64,000 bases of DNA from Branchinecta lynchi (GCA_023053575.1 JAKZAP010000003.1:2704561-2768560), one strand, 5' to 3'. Shown: positions 11,365 through 22,437, counted from the stretch's first letter. The notes: generated by a model from the letters alone, not told the origin. A program made the numbers and translations.

Positions 11365-13689
11365 TTTTTTCATGGATATCGCCGTCACTAGCCTTTACCT
11401 TTTGAGGCCCTTTCCAGTTTTGCCAACAGGACTTGAAGTAATCGCGAAAATCGGCGTTGCTGTATAGTGACAACATCACTAACGGCTGTACCCAGGATTA
11501 ATTAAGCGACACAGGCTAAATCTTTTAATCCGCCTTTTTTTCTGGCAACATTTAACTACTTCCCATGAAAATTAAAGCCCCCCAAAATTGCATGCTTCAG
11601 ACGCCGACTAAATGACGCACCCTTCGACGGATGATAAAGTGCCTTTTTGTGATTCCAAGATTACCTATTAAACCCAGAGCTGTCTGGCGACACGAAAGGG
11701 GCGATCCAGGGTAAAGTAATACAAAAGCTACGTTCGTTGCACTCAGAGCTGTCTCTGGTGTTTTGTCACCAGTGTCCGGTTCTCCTCTTAAAACGCATTT
11801 TTTTTTGTTCACCGGTGAGTAGATGAAAACTGGCTAACTCCTCGCTGAAGCCGGGCTCCCGAGCAGGTTCTGGTAAGTCCGCACCGGTGAAATAAAACCG
11901 GACACTGGTTAGTTCAAAAATGGGTTATAAGACTGGTGAGAAGTCACCGGTGGATGCAAAAAACGACTTAGAAGAAAAAACGGAGACCACCGGTGAGAAC
12001 TCCTGTGACAAAGAACGCAGCTAAAGTAAATTTGTTCGGAATTTACAGCAAACAAAAGTACTGTAAAGTACAAGAAGTAGTGCAATCCTAAGTATTAAAA
12101 AAAGGAATAGCAACCAGCTGAAGCTACCGTCAATGGTAAAGAACGAGAGCCAAATAAATGCCACTTAAACTACTGAACTCAGTAACTGGGTTGAAGCAAA
12201 TAACGACTTCGTACTATACCGAAAAACTAACTAAAAAATAAGAAACAGATTGAGAGCAGTATACAACCGAATTTCTTAAAGGAATAAAACTCTTGTTAGA
12301 ACCAAATAAAACAACCGAGTTCGGCCAGTCTAGTAGTAGAAACGGACTAAAGAAAAATCCGGTGAATTACTGAAGTCGGTAACGACTTCTGAACCAAATG
12401 AATCTCACCGAATTTAATTATGAAATGGACTGACAGAATGCGACCGACTAACCGAATTCGGTAAAGAGTGAGACCCAACAAACAGGTGAAATCATCGAAT
12501 TTACGCAGGAACTGACCGAATGCGGCAAAATAGATGCGGACTGAACAAAAGTTCGATGATTTATCGAATTCGGTCACGAATAAGAACCAAATGAATTTGA
12601 TTAATGGGCGAATAACAAAATGGACTGACCGAATAAGAACAGATACGGCCTTGAGATAAGTCCGGTGAATTACCGAATTTCCTAACGACTGAGACCAAAT
12701 AAACAGGTTAAATCACCGAATTTACGAACGGACTGAATGCGGTGAAATCAAGGCGGACTGAACACACGTTGAACGAATTAGCAAATTCAAAAAAGATAAA
12801 AAAAACAATTTTGTTATATCACCCAATTTGGAAATGCGGGGACGAACTGTTTTATGAAAAGGGCATCACGGCTTCGCTGCGATGCTGATTTTGACCGAAT
12901 GTTTCGTCTTCGGAGAAAATCTGACCGAATGCTCAAAGCGTAGGGGCGGGGGGGGGCTGCGCCCGCCACCTCGGGATGCCCCTGCCCTTCACCCACAACT
13001 CAATAACGCTGAGTAACACAACAACAGTGTGCAACACTGATGTACGGATCAGGTTTCCGAGATAACTCCAAAGCTCTCAGCCTCCTACAAATAGGCCTCT
13101 CTCATTACTGTCTTTACATACTGTCACCGTTGCTATGTCAACAAAAGATTCACACTGCTGCGAATTCATACAAGATTCTAACGTGATGCGACATACGATA
13201 CGAATCGTGCGAAAAGCAACATGGAACATTGCGTTTTGTCACAGTGTTGGATGCGTTGAAATATTTCAACTGATTAGACCACCTTTGCGAGAGATTGTAA
13301 ACTTATTTATCCACACAGATTCCCGAAGGATGTACTATTGTACTTTTGAAAACGCTTTTTACGCAGTGACACTTTAGCATGACTTTAAGGTTGAACCGAA
13401 TGGAGCTGAGATCTGACAGATCTAGTTACACATCACCTATCCACTTAAATGGGCCTGCAATAAAAATGCTTTACTTCGTTTTTCCGTTATCCACAGTTAA
13501 CCGATTTGTGGTAGACTACATCTATGTGGTTAAACAGACCTCCAAGAGAAGCAGCTATGAAAGTACCAACTCACACATGTCGCTTGTAAAACGGAAAGGT
13601 ACCGTAATATTTTTGTGCTTCGGTTTACCTTGTACCATAACAAGCTTACTTGAATTACTGTATTTATTTTAGGACAATTGTATATATGC
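11365..13689. other. Gene-free stretch with degenerate ACCGAATTCGGT-type repeats
   Basis: From about 12150 to 12760 the sequence repeatedly shows GGTGAATTACCGAATT, GACCGAATGCGG and CACCGAATTT-like words at irregular 60-110 bp spacing, as in an old, diverged tandem array. Related words occur in the foldback element at 49850-50174. No supported gene is seen from 12791 to 13689. Confidence 0.45.
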
Positions 13690-13855
13690 AAGGCCATATC
13701 CAGGGGGGGGGGGGTTAGGGGTTGACCTCCCCCCCCGAAACGTACAAAAATAGTCATTTTTATAGGCTTTTCCCTCTGATCCATGTGTTTTTTATACTTT
13801 TTTTGTCCGACCAGCAGGCAACCCCCCCCCCCGAAATAAATTCCTGGATACTCTT
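13690..13855 (-). mobile_element. Short poly-G element, family C, copy 2 (inverted)
   Basis: Reverse-complement relative of 4437-4607 and 59290-59472. It starts AAGGCCATATCCAGG, contains ATTTTTATAGGCTTTTCC and GTCCGACCAGCAGGCAA, and ends near ATTCCTGGATACTC. Poly-G and poly-C tracts of 9-13 bases lie inside. Confidence 0.65.
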
Positions 13856-14206
13856 TTTTTGTTCTTTTCTTCCATTTACTCCGTTCTTGTTCAGTCTGAA
13901 TGTAAAGGGTTATAAAGAATATACATACATACCATACATACATACATAAGATAAAAGTAAAGAAGATAACACCAGGGAGCGAGAGTTTCACGCGCAGTTA
14001 CTTTCGTTTGCTTCTGTTTGACATGTCAGGTTTCTTATCCGGGGAGTTTTGAAAGGGAGGAATGGCTGGAGTTTATTTTGAAGGATAGAAATTTTGTGGG
14101 GATAAAGAATTGGTAAGGTTGGTTAGTTCGGGCATGGCACATTGAGACATCTATTTTGTAAGGTAGGTTAGGAAGAAAGGGGTATGCATTGGATTCAAGT
14201 ATGTGA

Positions 14207-14600
14207 AACATATTTTTTGGATTAATTTGGAAATTTTTATTCACTGAAGTTAGCTTTCTTTTTCTCTTTGTTTGTATTTGTATTAACCATGGCCCTTTAG
14301 GGCTTTTAGTGTTGATAAATATGTATCTATACTTCACCTATAGGCGCTTGCGCACATGTCCTCAAGCTGGGTCTTTGCTATCATGTGACAGAACTCAACA
14401 CACTTATAATTTTTGGATTAATTTGGAAATTTTTATTCACTGAAGTTAGCTTTCTTTTTCTCTTTGTTTGTATTTGTATTAACCATGGCCCTTTAGGGCT
14501 TTTAGTGTTGATAAATATGTATCTATACTTCACCTATAGGCGCTTGCGCACATGTCCTCAAGCTGGGTCTTTGCTATCACGTGACAGAACTCAACACACT
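14207..14600 (+). repeat. Near-identical 196-bp tandem duplication
   Basis: ATTAATTTGGAAATTTTTAT occurs at 14221 and again at 14417. The following ~180 bases match almost base for base up to GACAGAACTCAACACACTT, with CATGTG versus CACGTG the only clear difference. It is either a very recent duplication or an assembly duplication. Confidence 0.8.
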
Positions 14601-15454
14601 TTTTGAGATCCCAAAACGTAAGTGGAGGGATACCTATGGCACAACAAGAGTTGTCCGTCTGCCAGCACGATAACTCTCGAAGGAAATGAGATGTTTTGAT
14701 GAAACTTGGTGTGAGGATACTTTGATTCAAGGGAAAGTTCGAGTTTGTAGATGGGCTCTGTAGCCCTATATTTAGGGGTGGGGGAGGGAGTTCAATTAGG
14801 GAAAAACAATATATTTTAAACAGCTAATAAGGTAGTCGATTAAAGGGGTAAGAAGACATGTGAACACGATATAAGAACCATTTTCTCGCCGGACAAATAG
14901 CTCGCCCAGAATCCAGCCCAAACCGGAAAGCTTGTTGAAAGTAAAAGTTTTATTTGAAGTTGATTAGATGTTCGATTTAGGGGGTAAGAAGACATGCTGA
15001 ACATATGTGAAAAGAAGTTTCAACCCGAACAAGTAGTTCGCCCGGAATCCGGCTGAAACCGGAAAATTTGTTTTAAGCTAAAGTTTTATTTGAAGTGGAT
15101 TAGATGTTCGATATAGGGGTAAGGAGATATACTGAATTCGTTTTGTGGCTTTTTTTTCGGACAAGCTGTTCGCCCGGAATTCGGCCGAACCGGAAATTTG
15201 GAAGACGTAAGGCAGGAAGTTTCTATCAGTTTCGTCAGAATAGATCTGTGTTCTAGGGGTAAACACATATGCTGAATCAATACCTGAACTTGTTTTTGTT
15301 CAGATGATTAGCCATTTGGCCTTAATCTGTTTCAATTTTAATCTTAAAAATATTCAAGGATTCCAGCGAAGACTGGATCTGGCGAAGACAAAACCCAATT
15401 GTCTGTATCGAATATTACGTTTTTGGGATCCCACCGAAAACTTTGGTCTTGTTA
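14601..15454 (+). repeat. Family B element, copy 1
   Basis: Starts GAGATCCCAAAACGTAAGTGG and ends GGGATCCCACC...CTTTGGTCTTGTT. The interior carries repeated GAAGTTGATTAGATGTTCGAT and GTTCGCCCGGAATCCGGC-like words spaced about 135 bp apart. It is non-coding. Confidence 0.7.
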
Positions 15455-17281
15455 GCGTAGGTCCCTAAATTTCTGAGCAAAAGATCGGAAGGTTATATGA
15501 ACCCCACATAACCTTTCCTCGTTGCAATTCAATCTCGGTTCATTAGAGATTCGGAGTGCCTGGAAAGCTCTTGCCGATAATTAGATTAACAAGGAAAAAA
15601 GATACGGTCTTACCTGGCCAGAATACTGGTTTACCCCCCCTTTTCCTCGAAAGCCAGAGCTAGTGTTTCCACTCGGAAATTTTCAAAATCATGAGCAGGA
15701 GTCCAAAAATAATGAGATACACATGAGATTTGTGCGAGAAAATCACAAGAAAAATCACGAGAATTTCTGGTAAAGATAGACGAGAAAGTCATGAGATTTT
15801 CGAAAAGGCATTCGGATTTTAGCTACTTGTCAGAAAAAAAACCCAGAGATACATTTACTTCTTCCAACCGGAAAGATAATAAGGATTCACCAGAGAGAAA
15901 AAGAAGTTTTCGTGGCTCCCCCTGTTGGAGAGAGACAGCAGCTTCTGACGACTGTATACATGACAAAATGAAACTGAGCACCGCAGACAAAATTTCTGAA
16001 AGCAGCCTTTTTTCCGGCACAAGTTTCTACTTCTCATAGAATAGAATAGAAAGTACTTACCGAAAAAAGCCCGTGGGCCATGGCAACAAAATTTGTATGA
16101 GAAATTCACTAGCTTACAGAACTAACACGATGCGCCTGTTCTAAAAATCTTGTTCTATGCTCCATTGCAAGCCTCAAGTAACTTCCAAACTTTTTCACTG
16201 TTACAATACATTCATCCTTCATCATCCTTACCATCCATTATAAAGCTATAATGCTAACTCCTTGAGCCCCAAAATTCCAAACCTATGTAACCCCAATTAA
16301 ACGATGCGCCTCAGACCTGCCCTTCAAGCAAAAATAAACTACATCGTGAAAAGCGCCTTAGGCGAAATTTTTGTGCGCAGAGCTTTTTTTTTTACCCCCC
16401 CCCCCCCCCCACCTCCCAAAAGTAAGGACCAAGGTAAGGTCCACCTATAAGATCAAACTACCGCCATGTTTGCGAGATTAATCAAATACACATAAAAACA
16501 TTGCGAGCAGGTCAGGCAACGATAGGTTGAAATCACTGTGATCGAGACGAAATGAACTTGAGCGCCGCGGGTGATTTTTTTCAACTTTTTCTTTCAGCCC
16601 TTGTACTTGCATTTAGCCCTTCCAATAAATGAAGACTACTACACTAAAGGCGCCGCATAGCTTCTGTGCATAGAGCTCAGTTTTGGAATTCAAAACGGGC
16701 CAGAGCTAAACTGAAAAGGACATTTTCTAAATATGTTGTACGAGGTGACACTACAGCACAGGACAGGTGGTGCTCCCATTTAAAGAGCTTAATTAAAAGC
16801 TAACTCTCCTTTTTCAATCAATCAAGCTAATAGAAGAGGAATACAAATTTGCGAAATACACAGACACGAAACAAATTAACTAATACACTTACAAGATATG
16901 ACCAGAGATAAATGATGGGATGACACTACGTAAAATTGGGCATAAGAATTAGCAGGAGAAGGAGAAAACTGATTGCCAGTATTACTCTCGGACCGACGCA
17001 CGGAAGACGGGAGGGCAGGGGGGAGTAGAATGGCCATCTGGGGATAAAGCATTATCTTAGCTCCAATTTTTAGCCAGCTTACTCGATTCTGAGATTATTC
17101 CATATTCCAGTTCAGCGCTTCCAAGTGGACTAGTTTCTGTTAACCCCCCTAGGGCTCACCATCCAGCGCTTGTAAAAGATATAGGAAAAGAGATCTGGAG
17201 GTTGATGAGTAGAAGATCTGCAATATGCTTCCCAGGTAATGGAGGTTTTGCATATTATGTATTTTTAATATATATATCAGT
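15455..17281. other. Gene-free stretch left of the Polinton
   Basis: No supportable gene. A poly-C tract lies at 16396-16410, and a TTGATTGATTGA-type LINE tail (minus strand) sits near 16814-16826. Bases 17085-17160, in reverse complement, match 31385-31450 on the far side of the Polinton. Confidence 0.45.
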
Positions 17282-17862
17282 AGTTATATAAACCGGCTCC
17301 CACTCCACCCTCCCCCCAATTTCAAAACCCCATTTTAACATCAATTTCTTAAATTTTAACATCCTTTTTACCAAATTATCCCCCTTTTTAAGAACATTTT
17401 TATTTTCTTACTTCCAAAATAAAGGATACAAGAAATGAGAAATATTACCCTTTACTACATATAAAATACTACAATATACACTACTTCTTTTTTTTACATT
17501 TTTTTTTTTTCAAATATTACTGAGTAAACAGTTCTAAATCCACATATGTTTCTTTGTTCTTGTTTTCGCGTACAATCGGTTGCAAAACTAGATTTTTCTT
17601 TAAAAGTAATTCGTTAGCAATGGCATTATATTTCTGTGTTATAAACAAATCACATGGTTTGTCATTATGATGAATGACGACAACCAACTTATCACCATAT
17701 TTTGTCTTAGCAATTCTCATTTTAACAATAGTATATTTCAAACCTAGAACTAGTTCTTCTTTCCCGATTGTCTCATGGTATTTATTCATTCTGATTGTAT
17801 TCAAGACTTCCTTTGTGAACTCCATTTATTAGTGGATGATTTTATTAAATAAAAATCCCAAT
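17282..17862. repeat. Left terminal inverted repeat of the Polinton
   Basis: About 580 bp, inverted relative to 29857-30431. The outer ~430 bp differ by only a few bases (for example one substitution near 17345 and poly-A length differences). Divergence rises inside, around the start of the embedded gene. A G-rich strand segment (GGGGGGAGGGTGGAGTGGG in reverse complement) lies close to the tip. Confidence 0.93.
17517..17825 (-). CDS. TIR-embedded 102-aa protein, possible OB-fold nucleic-acid binder
   Basis: A 102-residue protein is encoded inside the left TIR and reads outward, toward the element end. It is almost identical to the copy at 29889-30197; differences cluster in the first ~60 residues (for example EFTK versus ESMR, H versus N). 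The core LGLKYTIVKMRIAKTKYGDK followed by a beta-rich VVVI segment and FITQKY is the kind of strand pattern seen in small OB-fold proteins. That assignment is inference; I do not recognise a named family. The ATG overlaps the element's TAATAAATGG start motif. The frame is intact, unlike most genes of this element. A role as the element's ssDNA-binding protein would be plausible but is unproven. Confidence 0.75.
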   Translation of the reverse strand: MEFTKEVLNTIRMNKYHETIGKEELVLGLKYTIVKMRIAKTKYGDKLVVVIHHNDKPCDLFITQKYNAIANELLLKKNLVLQPIVRENKNKETYVDLELFTQ

Positions 17863-18149
17863 CGCTTTGAAACATCTGGTAATAGAAACCAACCACGTTT
17901 ATCACATAAATGCGATAGATACAAACGCAGTACTGAGTTTGCATGATGATATGATGATTACCGATTTTGAACTTTATAAACTATTTTTGCAAAACCCCAC
18001 ACCCCCAGACTTTGAAAATTAAGAGGTGTGATGTTGGTACACCCCGATTGGTGTAGTGTTTGTGGTGATGTGGCCTTAGTCTGGGGGGCCCTGAACGGGG
18101 AACCCGCAAGTTTTTATTACCATCCCACTATCGACAAACAGAAACTGCG

Positions 18150-18222
18150 GTCAGTGGGATTCGAAGGTCTGAATGGCGATGAGTCAACGCTCGGCCAAGC
18201 GTTGAACCATTGCGCCAAGGGT
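18150..18222 (-). repeat. tRNA-like (pol III box) insertion, SINE head candidate
   Basis: On the minus strand, TGGCGCAATGG (18207-18217) matches an A box and CCTTCGAATCC (18157-18167) matches a B box. The surrounding ~290 bp (about 18020-18310) is clearly more GC-rich than the rest of the Polinton, which suggests an inserted SINE. An 80-codon open frame on the plus strand over this region is probably a by-product. Confidence 0.4.
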
Positions 18223-18397
18223 CCTTGTTCAATTCGCAAAAGTTTCCGAGTTAAGATGAGATTGTGTTAGTCACGCCGGAGACTGTAATTACATCACAAA
18301 TTGACGGCGAGAACTTTGAATGACGCAGCTCATTAATGCGCGTATGAAATAAAGATCTGTTTGACAGTTAGGAAACAATATTCAGTATAGCAATAGA

Positions 18398-18817
18398 CTA
18401 TATGTTTGGTAATTTCTCTTGACTTTTTATAGATTTATTACAATATTTATAACCATTCAAGCGAACCTGTTTCATATATTTTTCGCGAGGAAAAAATCGA
18501 AAGGTTTTACGCATCTCTGTTTCTCTCTGAATTACCTCCTCAATTGTTAATTGTCCGCATTTTAGCAATGACAACAACTCAGTATAAAAATCATAAACAG
18601 TCCTAAATTCTGCTTTTCTATCAGCAATGCTTAACTGCTTTTCAATTATTTCGATGATAACAGCACCCAAACTTAAAGAAGCTAAAGGTAGCACTAGAAA
18701 CGCAGACATTCCTGCTGCCGAAAAGAGGAATTTGAATACAAGTAAGCTATTACTTATACGATTGTAGTACTTGTAACTGCGACGGTAAACATACATTTTC
18801 TTTTCTAATTCTTCCAT
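18398..18817 (-). CDS. Two-helix membrane protein of unknown function
   Basis: 139 residues. A short charged, tyrosine-rich N-terminus (MEELEKK, then YRRSYKYYNR) precedes two adjacent hydrophobic segments at about residues 24-43 and 45-58, separated by Pro/Leu/Ala. A charged helical region with coiled-coil character follows (EKQLSIADRKAEF onward) and then a basic tail. The start ATG sits in TAATAAATGG, the motif shared by the other Polinton genes, which supports this start. It faces away from the polymerase gene, with the 86-bp tandem repeats between them. The layout (two TM helices near the N-terminus, long cytoplasmic helix) is that of a small envelope or membrane-remodelling protein, but I recognise no family and the function is unknown. 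The frame is intact. Confidence 0.75.
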   Translation of the reverse strand: MEELEKKMYVYRRSYKYYNRISNSLLVFKFLFSAAGMSAFLVLPLASLSLGAVIIEIIEKQLSIADRKAEFRTVYDFYTELLSLLKCGQLTIEEVIQRETEMRKTFRFFPREKYMKQVRLNGYKYCNKSIKSQEKLPNI

Positions 18818-18884
18818 TTATTATGTAATAAAATTGTTTCAGAAATTATTTGATTGAATGAAAGGTTCGCGATTCGGAACACAT

Positions 18885-19228
18885 CCGCCACCTGCTAAAC
18901 TGTATGGAATCTTTCTTGACTGATTGGAGAGAATCTAGATAGCGCTTGCTCCGTGAAACGCAAAACCCATCTGCTATCTACGGAACTGTACTGAATCTTT
19001 CTTGACTGGTCGGAGAGAATCTAGATAGCGCTTGCTCCGTGAAACGCAAAACACATCTGCTATCTACGGAACTGTACTGAATCTTTCTTGACTGATCGGA
19101 GAGAATCTAGATAGCGCTTGCTCCGTGAAACACAAACCACATCTGCTATCTACGGAACTGTACTGAAACTTTCTTGACTGATTGGAGAGAATCTAGACAG
19201 CGCTTGCTCTGTGAAACGCATACTGAAA
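18885..19228. repeat. Four 86-bp tandem repeats upstream of the polymerase gene
   Basis: Copies begin at about 18885, 18971, 19057 and 19143, an exact 86-bp step; copies 2-4 differ by a few bases and copy 1 is more diverged. Each unit contains TAGATAGC and, about 27 bases on, GCTATCTA, an 8-bp inverted repeat. The array lies between divergently transcribed genes, where a shared promoter/enhancer or replication origin would be expected. The function is inferred from position only. Confidence 0.85.
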
Positions 19229-19289
19229 CCAGTGCTTTTCTTTACGGCTGAGAAAACTCAGACGGGAGAAATTCATTAACAAAAATGTT

Positions 19290-19302
19290 CCCCTATTAAA
19301 TG
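19290..19302 (+). promoter_or_regulatory. Shared TAAATG start motif (representative site)
   Basis: The polymerase gene begins CCCTATTAAATGATG. Nearly every gene of the element has a matching A/T motif ending in its own ATG: complement of 17825 (CACTAATAAATGG), complement of 18817 (CATAATAAATGG), 23049 (CTAAATAAATGA), 23718 (TGTTATAAATGA), 24375 (CCTAATAAATGG), 25316 (TCTAATAAATGG), 26417 (GTATATAAATGG), 27261 (TCTAATAAATGG), 28013 (ACCTATAAATGT), 28512 (CTTATATAAATGG) and 29889 (CGCTAATAAATGG). Only the gene at 26877 lacks it. The pattern resembles the poxvirus late element TAAATG and probably marks transcription initiation at the start codon. Confidence 0.7.
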
Positions 19303-20073
19303 ATGAATACTGCAGAGGTTATTCAGCTTTGTAAAAAGGTTATATCAAACAACAAAGCGGTTATACAAAGATTATCGCTATACACATATAATGAACTGCG
19401 GACTTATGCGAAAATTAATAAAATCAAAACAAATGGAGCTAAGAAACATGAAATAACAAATAATATAATAAACCATCTTAATAAGTATATTCTGATAGCT
19501 GAAGATAAAATTAAAACTGAACGCAGAAACGAAAGAACTCATAATAAGAACAGACCATCCGACTACAAACCAGAACCGAGATTACGAACCATTCTGGAAG
19601 ATGAGATAAAAGAAAATAATATCACCATTACAAAACTAAAACAAGAATACAATGATAACAAAGAAAAAGAGACAAGCGAATTAAAGAAATTTCTAAAAAA
19701 CAAAAACCTATCCACCCGTGGAAACCGAGAAGAAGTCATACAGAAGGTTGAAGAATACTATAATAATATTATTACCAAACATAAAGATTCCGTACAGAAA
19801 AATAGAGATATCGTAAGAGATCAAACAGAAAGACGTGATAACAGTAGACAGAAAGTAATCGATTTATCAACTCTCTTTATAAATAAGAAACAGATTAAAG
19901 AAGAAACTACAATTCCTAATTATTTATTTAGAACGGAAGAAGAACAACAACCTACTATCTCTAGGGAAAATGAGAATTTGTACACTGTAAACGTTTCTAT
20001 TGAAAGCAATGGAAGAGAAAAAGATACTCTTATTGCTTTTACTTTCACCGATTTACAGCGGCGGATGAATTAA
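19300..20073 (+). pseudogene. N-terminal SAP-domain part of the polymerase gene, ends at an in-frame TAA
   Basis: 257 codons of a lysine-rich, coiled-coil-like protein with two SAP-type DNA-binding motifs. One is at about residues 25-62 (LSLYTYNELRTYAK, then KTNGAKKHEI). A better one is at about 125-153 (ELKKFLKNKNLSTRG, then NREEVIQKV). SAP helices bind A/T-rich DNA. The TAA at 20071-20073 is followed, without any change of frame, by 44 further open codons and then the DNA polymerase, so this is the N-terminal region of one long gene cut by a nonsense codon. The ATG at 19300 sits in the element's TTAAATG start motif. Alternative: two separate genes with read-through. The missing start motif before the polymerase half argues against that. 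Confidence 0.75.
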
Positions 20074-22437
20074 CTTTATCAGTATAGAGTTCAGTTTGTA
20101 ACTCGTGTTATTTTCCATCGACAGGAGAATGATGAAGAAGTAGTAGTATTTTACAACAGTACTTCTTGGATTTTAAATAAAAATAGCATTCTTACTCATA
20201 ATCATTTGGATGATAATAACAAGAGTTTTAGTTCTTTAAGTAATACCCCTCGATCTGGGCTACAATTTAGTCGGTATGAAGGAATTGATTATAGGATGAC
20301 ACGAATAGAATTTTACATGGGAGGAACGTTTAAAATACTACCAGATTTCGTAAAAAATAAAAGAGCTTGCTTGAATATTGAAAATAACGACCAGAAATGT
20401 TTCCTTTGGTCTATCTTAGCAAATCTACATCCAGCTAAGGATCATCCGGAAAGAATTTCGAAATATAAACAATATGAGAACGAATTTGAATTTGAAGGGG
20501 TTACCAACTTCCCAATGGATACTAAAGATATACACAAATTTGAAAATAGATACAACATTAAGATTTGTTTATTTCAAATTGAAAAAGAGAAAATTATCAG
20601 AAGTCATATACTAAAAAGTACAATCAATGGGAAAACTGCTAAACATATCGTTCATTTATTATATTTCGATAATCATTATGTATTGGTAAAGGATCTGACC
20701 AGATTAGTTGGTAGTCAAATCTCTAAAAATAAAACAAAGACATACCTATGCACTTTTTGCGGAAGGCATTTTACAAAAGAAGAACACTTTGAAAAACATG
20801 AAAGTAAAAATAATTGCGAAGATCCTGATATAATAATGCCTCCTGAAGGTTCAAGTATACAATATAAAAATATTGCAAAACAAATGAAAGTACCTTATTG
20901 CATAATAGCCGACTTTGAGTCTTATAATGAAGACTACAATCAAGTACACGGGAAGAAAACAATAAAAGTGGCCAAACAGAAACCATTTGCTTACGGATTT
21001 CAGGTATGCTGTTCCTTTGATACAAACCAGAACAAATACTATGACTATTTCGGTGAAGACGCTGCAGAACATTTTGTTAAAACCGTTACAAGAGTATCCA
21101 CAGAAATTGCAAACAAATATGAAAGCAGACAAAGAAACCATACTTATACCAATGGAGAAATTACCGAAAAATGGAATAAACTAATTAAAAAGACTTGTCA
21201 CATCTGTACAACTGAAATTACTGAAAATCCTCACTTTGATCACGACCACATGACAGGAGAAGATAGGGGATTTGCTCATGCTGAATGTAATATGAAATAC
21301 AGGATTCCTAGGCATATCCCGGTAGTAATGCATAATTTATCAAAATATGACTCTCATTTATTTGTTAGAGAATTGATACCTGATAACAGAATTTTTGAAA
21401 GTGCAGAAAGTTTCATCTCATTCTCGAAATCAATAAGTATTACAAAAGCGGATACGAAAATAAAATATGAGATGCGGTTTATAGATTCAATTAGATTTAT
21501 GGCTTCGGATCCACTTCATTACTTCTCAGCTCCAGGATTAACATGGGATGCTTTCCTAAAGCATTCGAAAGTAGACTTGCCGTTATTCTCAAAGGAAGAC
21601 ATGTATACCTTTATAAAAAAAGGAATAAGAGGTGGTGTATCCCAATGTATAAAAAGATACGCAAAAGCAAATAATAAATATACAAGTGATTATAATAAGC
21701 ATAAACCATCTAATTATTTAATGTATTTAGACGCTAATAATTTATATGGGTGGGCGATGTCGCAGAATTTACCAGCGAATGATTTCCAATTCATTTCCAT
21801 ACCGGATGATTTGAAAGAAAGGAATGAATACGAATCAATCGAGTATTACAACCATCTAAAAACTCATATCAAGTCGGTGATTACGATGAAGTCGGTGAGA
21901 CAAGATGTAGGTGCTATATATGAGGTAAATTTTGAATATCCAAAAGAACTACACGAATTACACAAGGATTTACCATTAGCACCCGAACACTTTAACGGTA
22001 AGCTATGTACCACAGTATTAGATAAAACCAACTATGTAGTTCACCACAGAAATCTAGAATTCTATTTACAAAAAGGTTTGATATTGAAAAGAGTACACAG
22101 AATACTAGGATTCACTGAAAGTGCCTACTTAAAAGGATATATAGACCACAACACAGCACTTAGAACTAAAGGTACAAATGATTTTGAAAAGGATTTCTTT
22201 AAGCTTATGAATAATCCTTGCTTTGGAAAAACTATGGAAAACGTAAGGAAGCGAGCGGATATGGAAATAATAACGGATGATGCAACAAGAGAAAAAATAA
22301 TAAAGAAACCCAACTTTGAATCTGAAATAATATTCAGTGAAAACTTTTCAGTAGCAAGAATGTCAAAGGAAAAGATAAAATTAGCCAATGTATATCGGCT
22401 TTGCTGTATTGGAACTATCCAAGCTATTGATGTATGA
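20074..22437 (+). pseudogene. polB: Protein-primed-type family B DNA polymerase, main part (frameshifted 3' end)
   Basis: The frame is open from the codon after the 20071 stop. Residues are counted here from the TTG at 20206. In order: a cysteine-protease-like N-terminal domain (Cys65 in QKCFLWSI, His157 in DNHYVLVKDL); a CxxC...H...C finger (182-204); exonuclease motif I (ADFES, 235-239); a recombination-endonuclease-VII-like zinc/HNH module (CHIC, then DHDHMTGEDRG, then ECN; 331-362) set inside the exonuclease; exonuclease motif II (HNLSKYDSH, 376-384); polymerase motif A (YLDANNLYGW, 507-516); and motif B (KLMNNPCFGKTMEN, 666-679). This is the standard Polinton polymerase layout, and it would replicate the element from protein-primed TIR ends. 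The frame is lost near 22390-22410, just before motif C, which continues in another frame at 22388-22921. Confidence 0.93.

Noticed and set aside
13530..13991. 153-codon minus-strand gene
   Set aside because: It crosses the family C copy and a TACA microsatellite, and is low-complexity with no domain.
18028..18270. 80-codon plus-strand gene in the Polinton
   Set aside because: It lies over the GC-rich tRNA-like insertion, lacks the TAAATG start motif and has no recognisable domain.
18885..19228. CRISPR-like array
   Set aside because: The whole 86-bp unit is repeated, with no unique spacers, and the context is a eukaryotic transposon.
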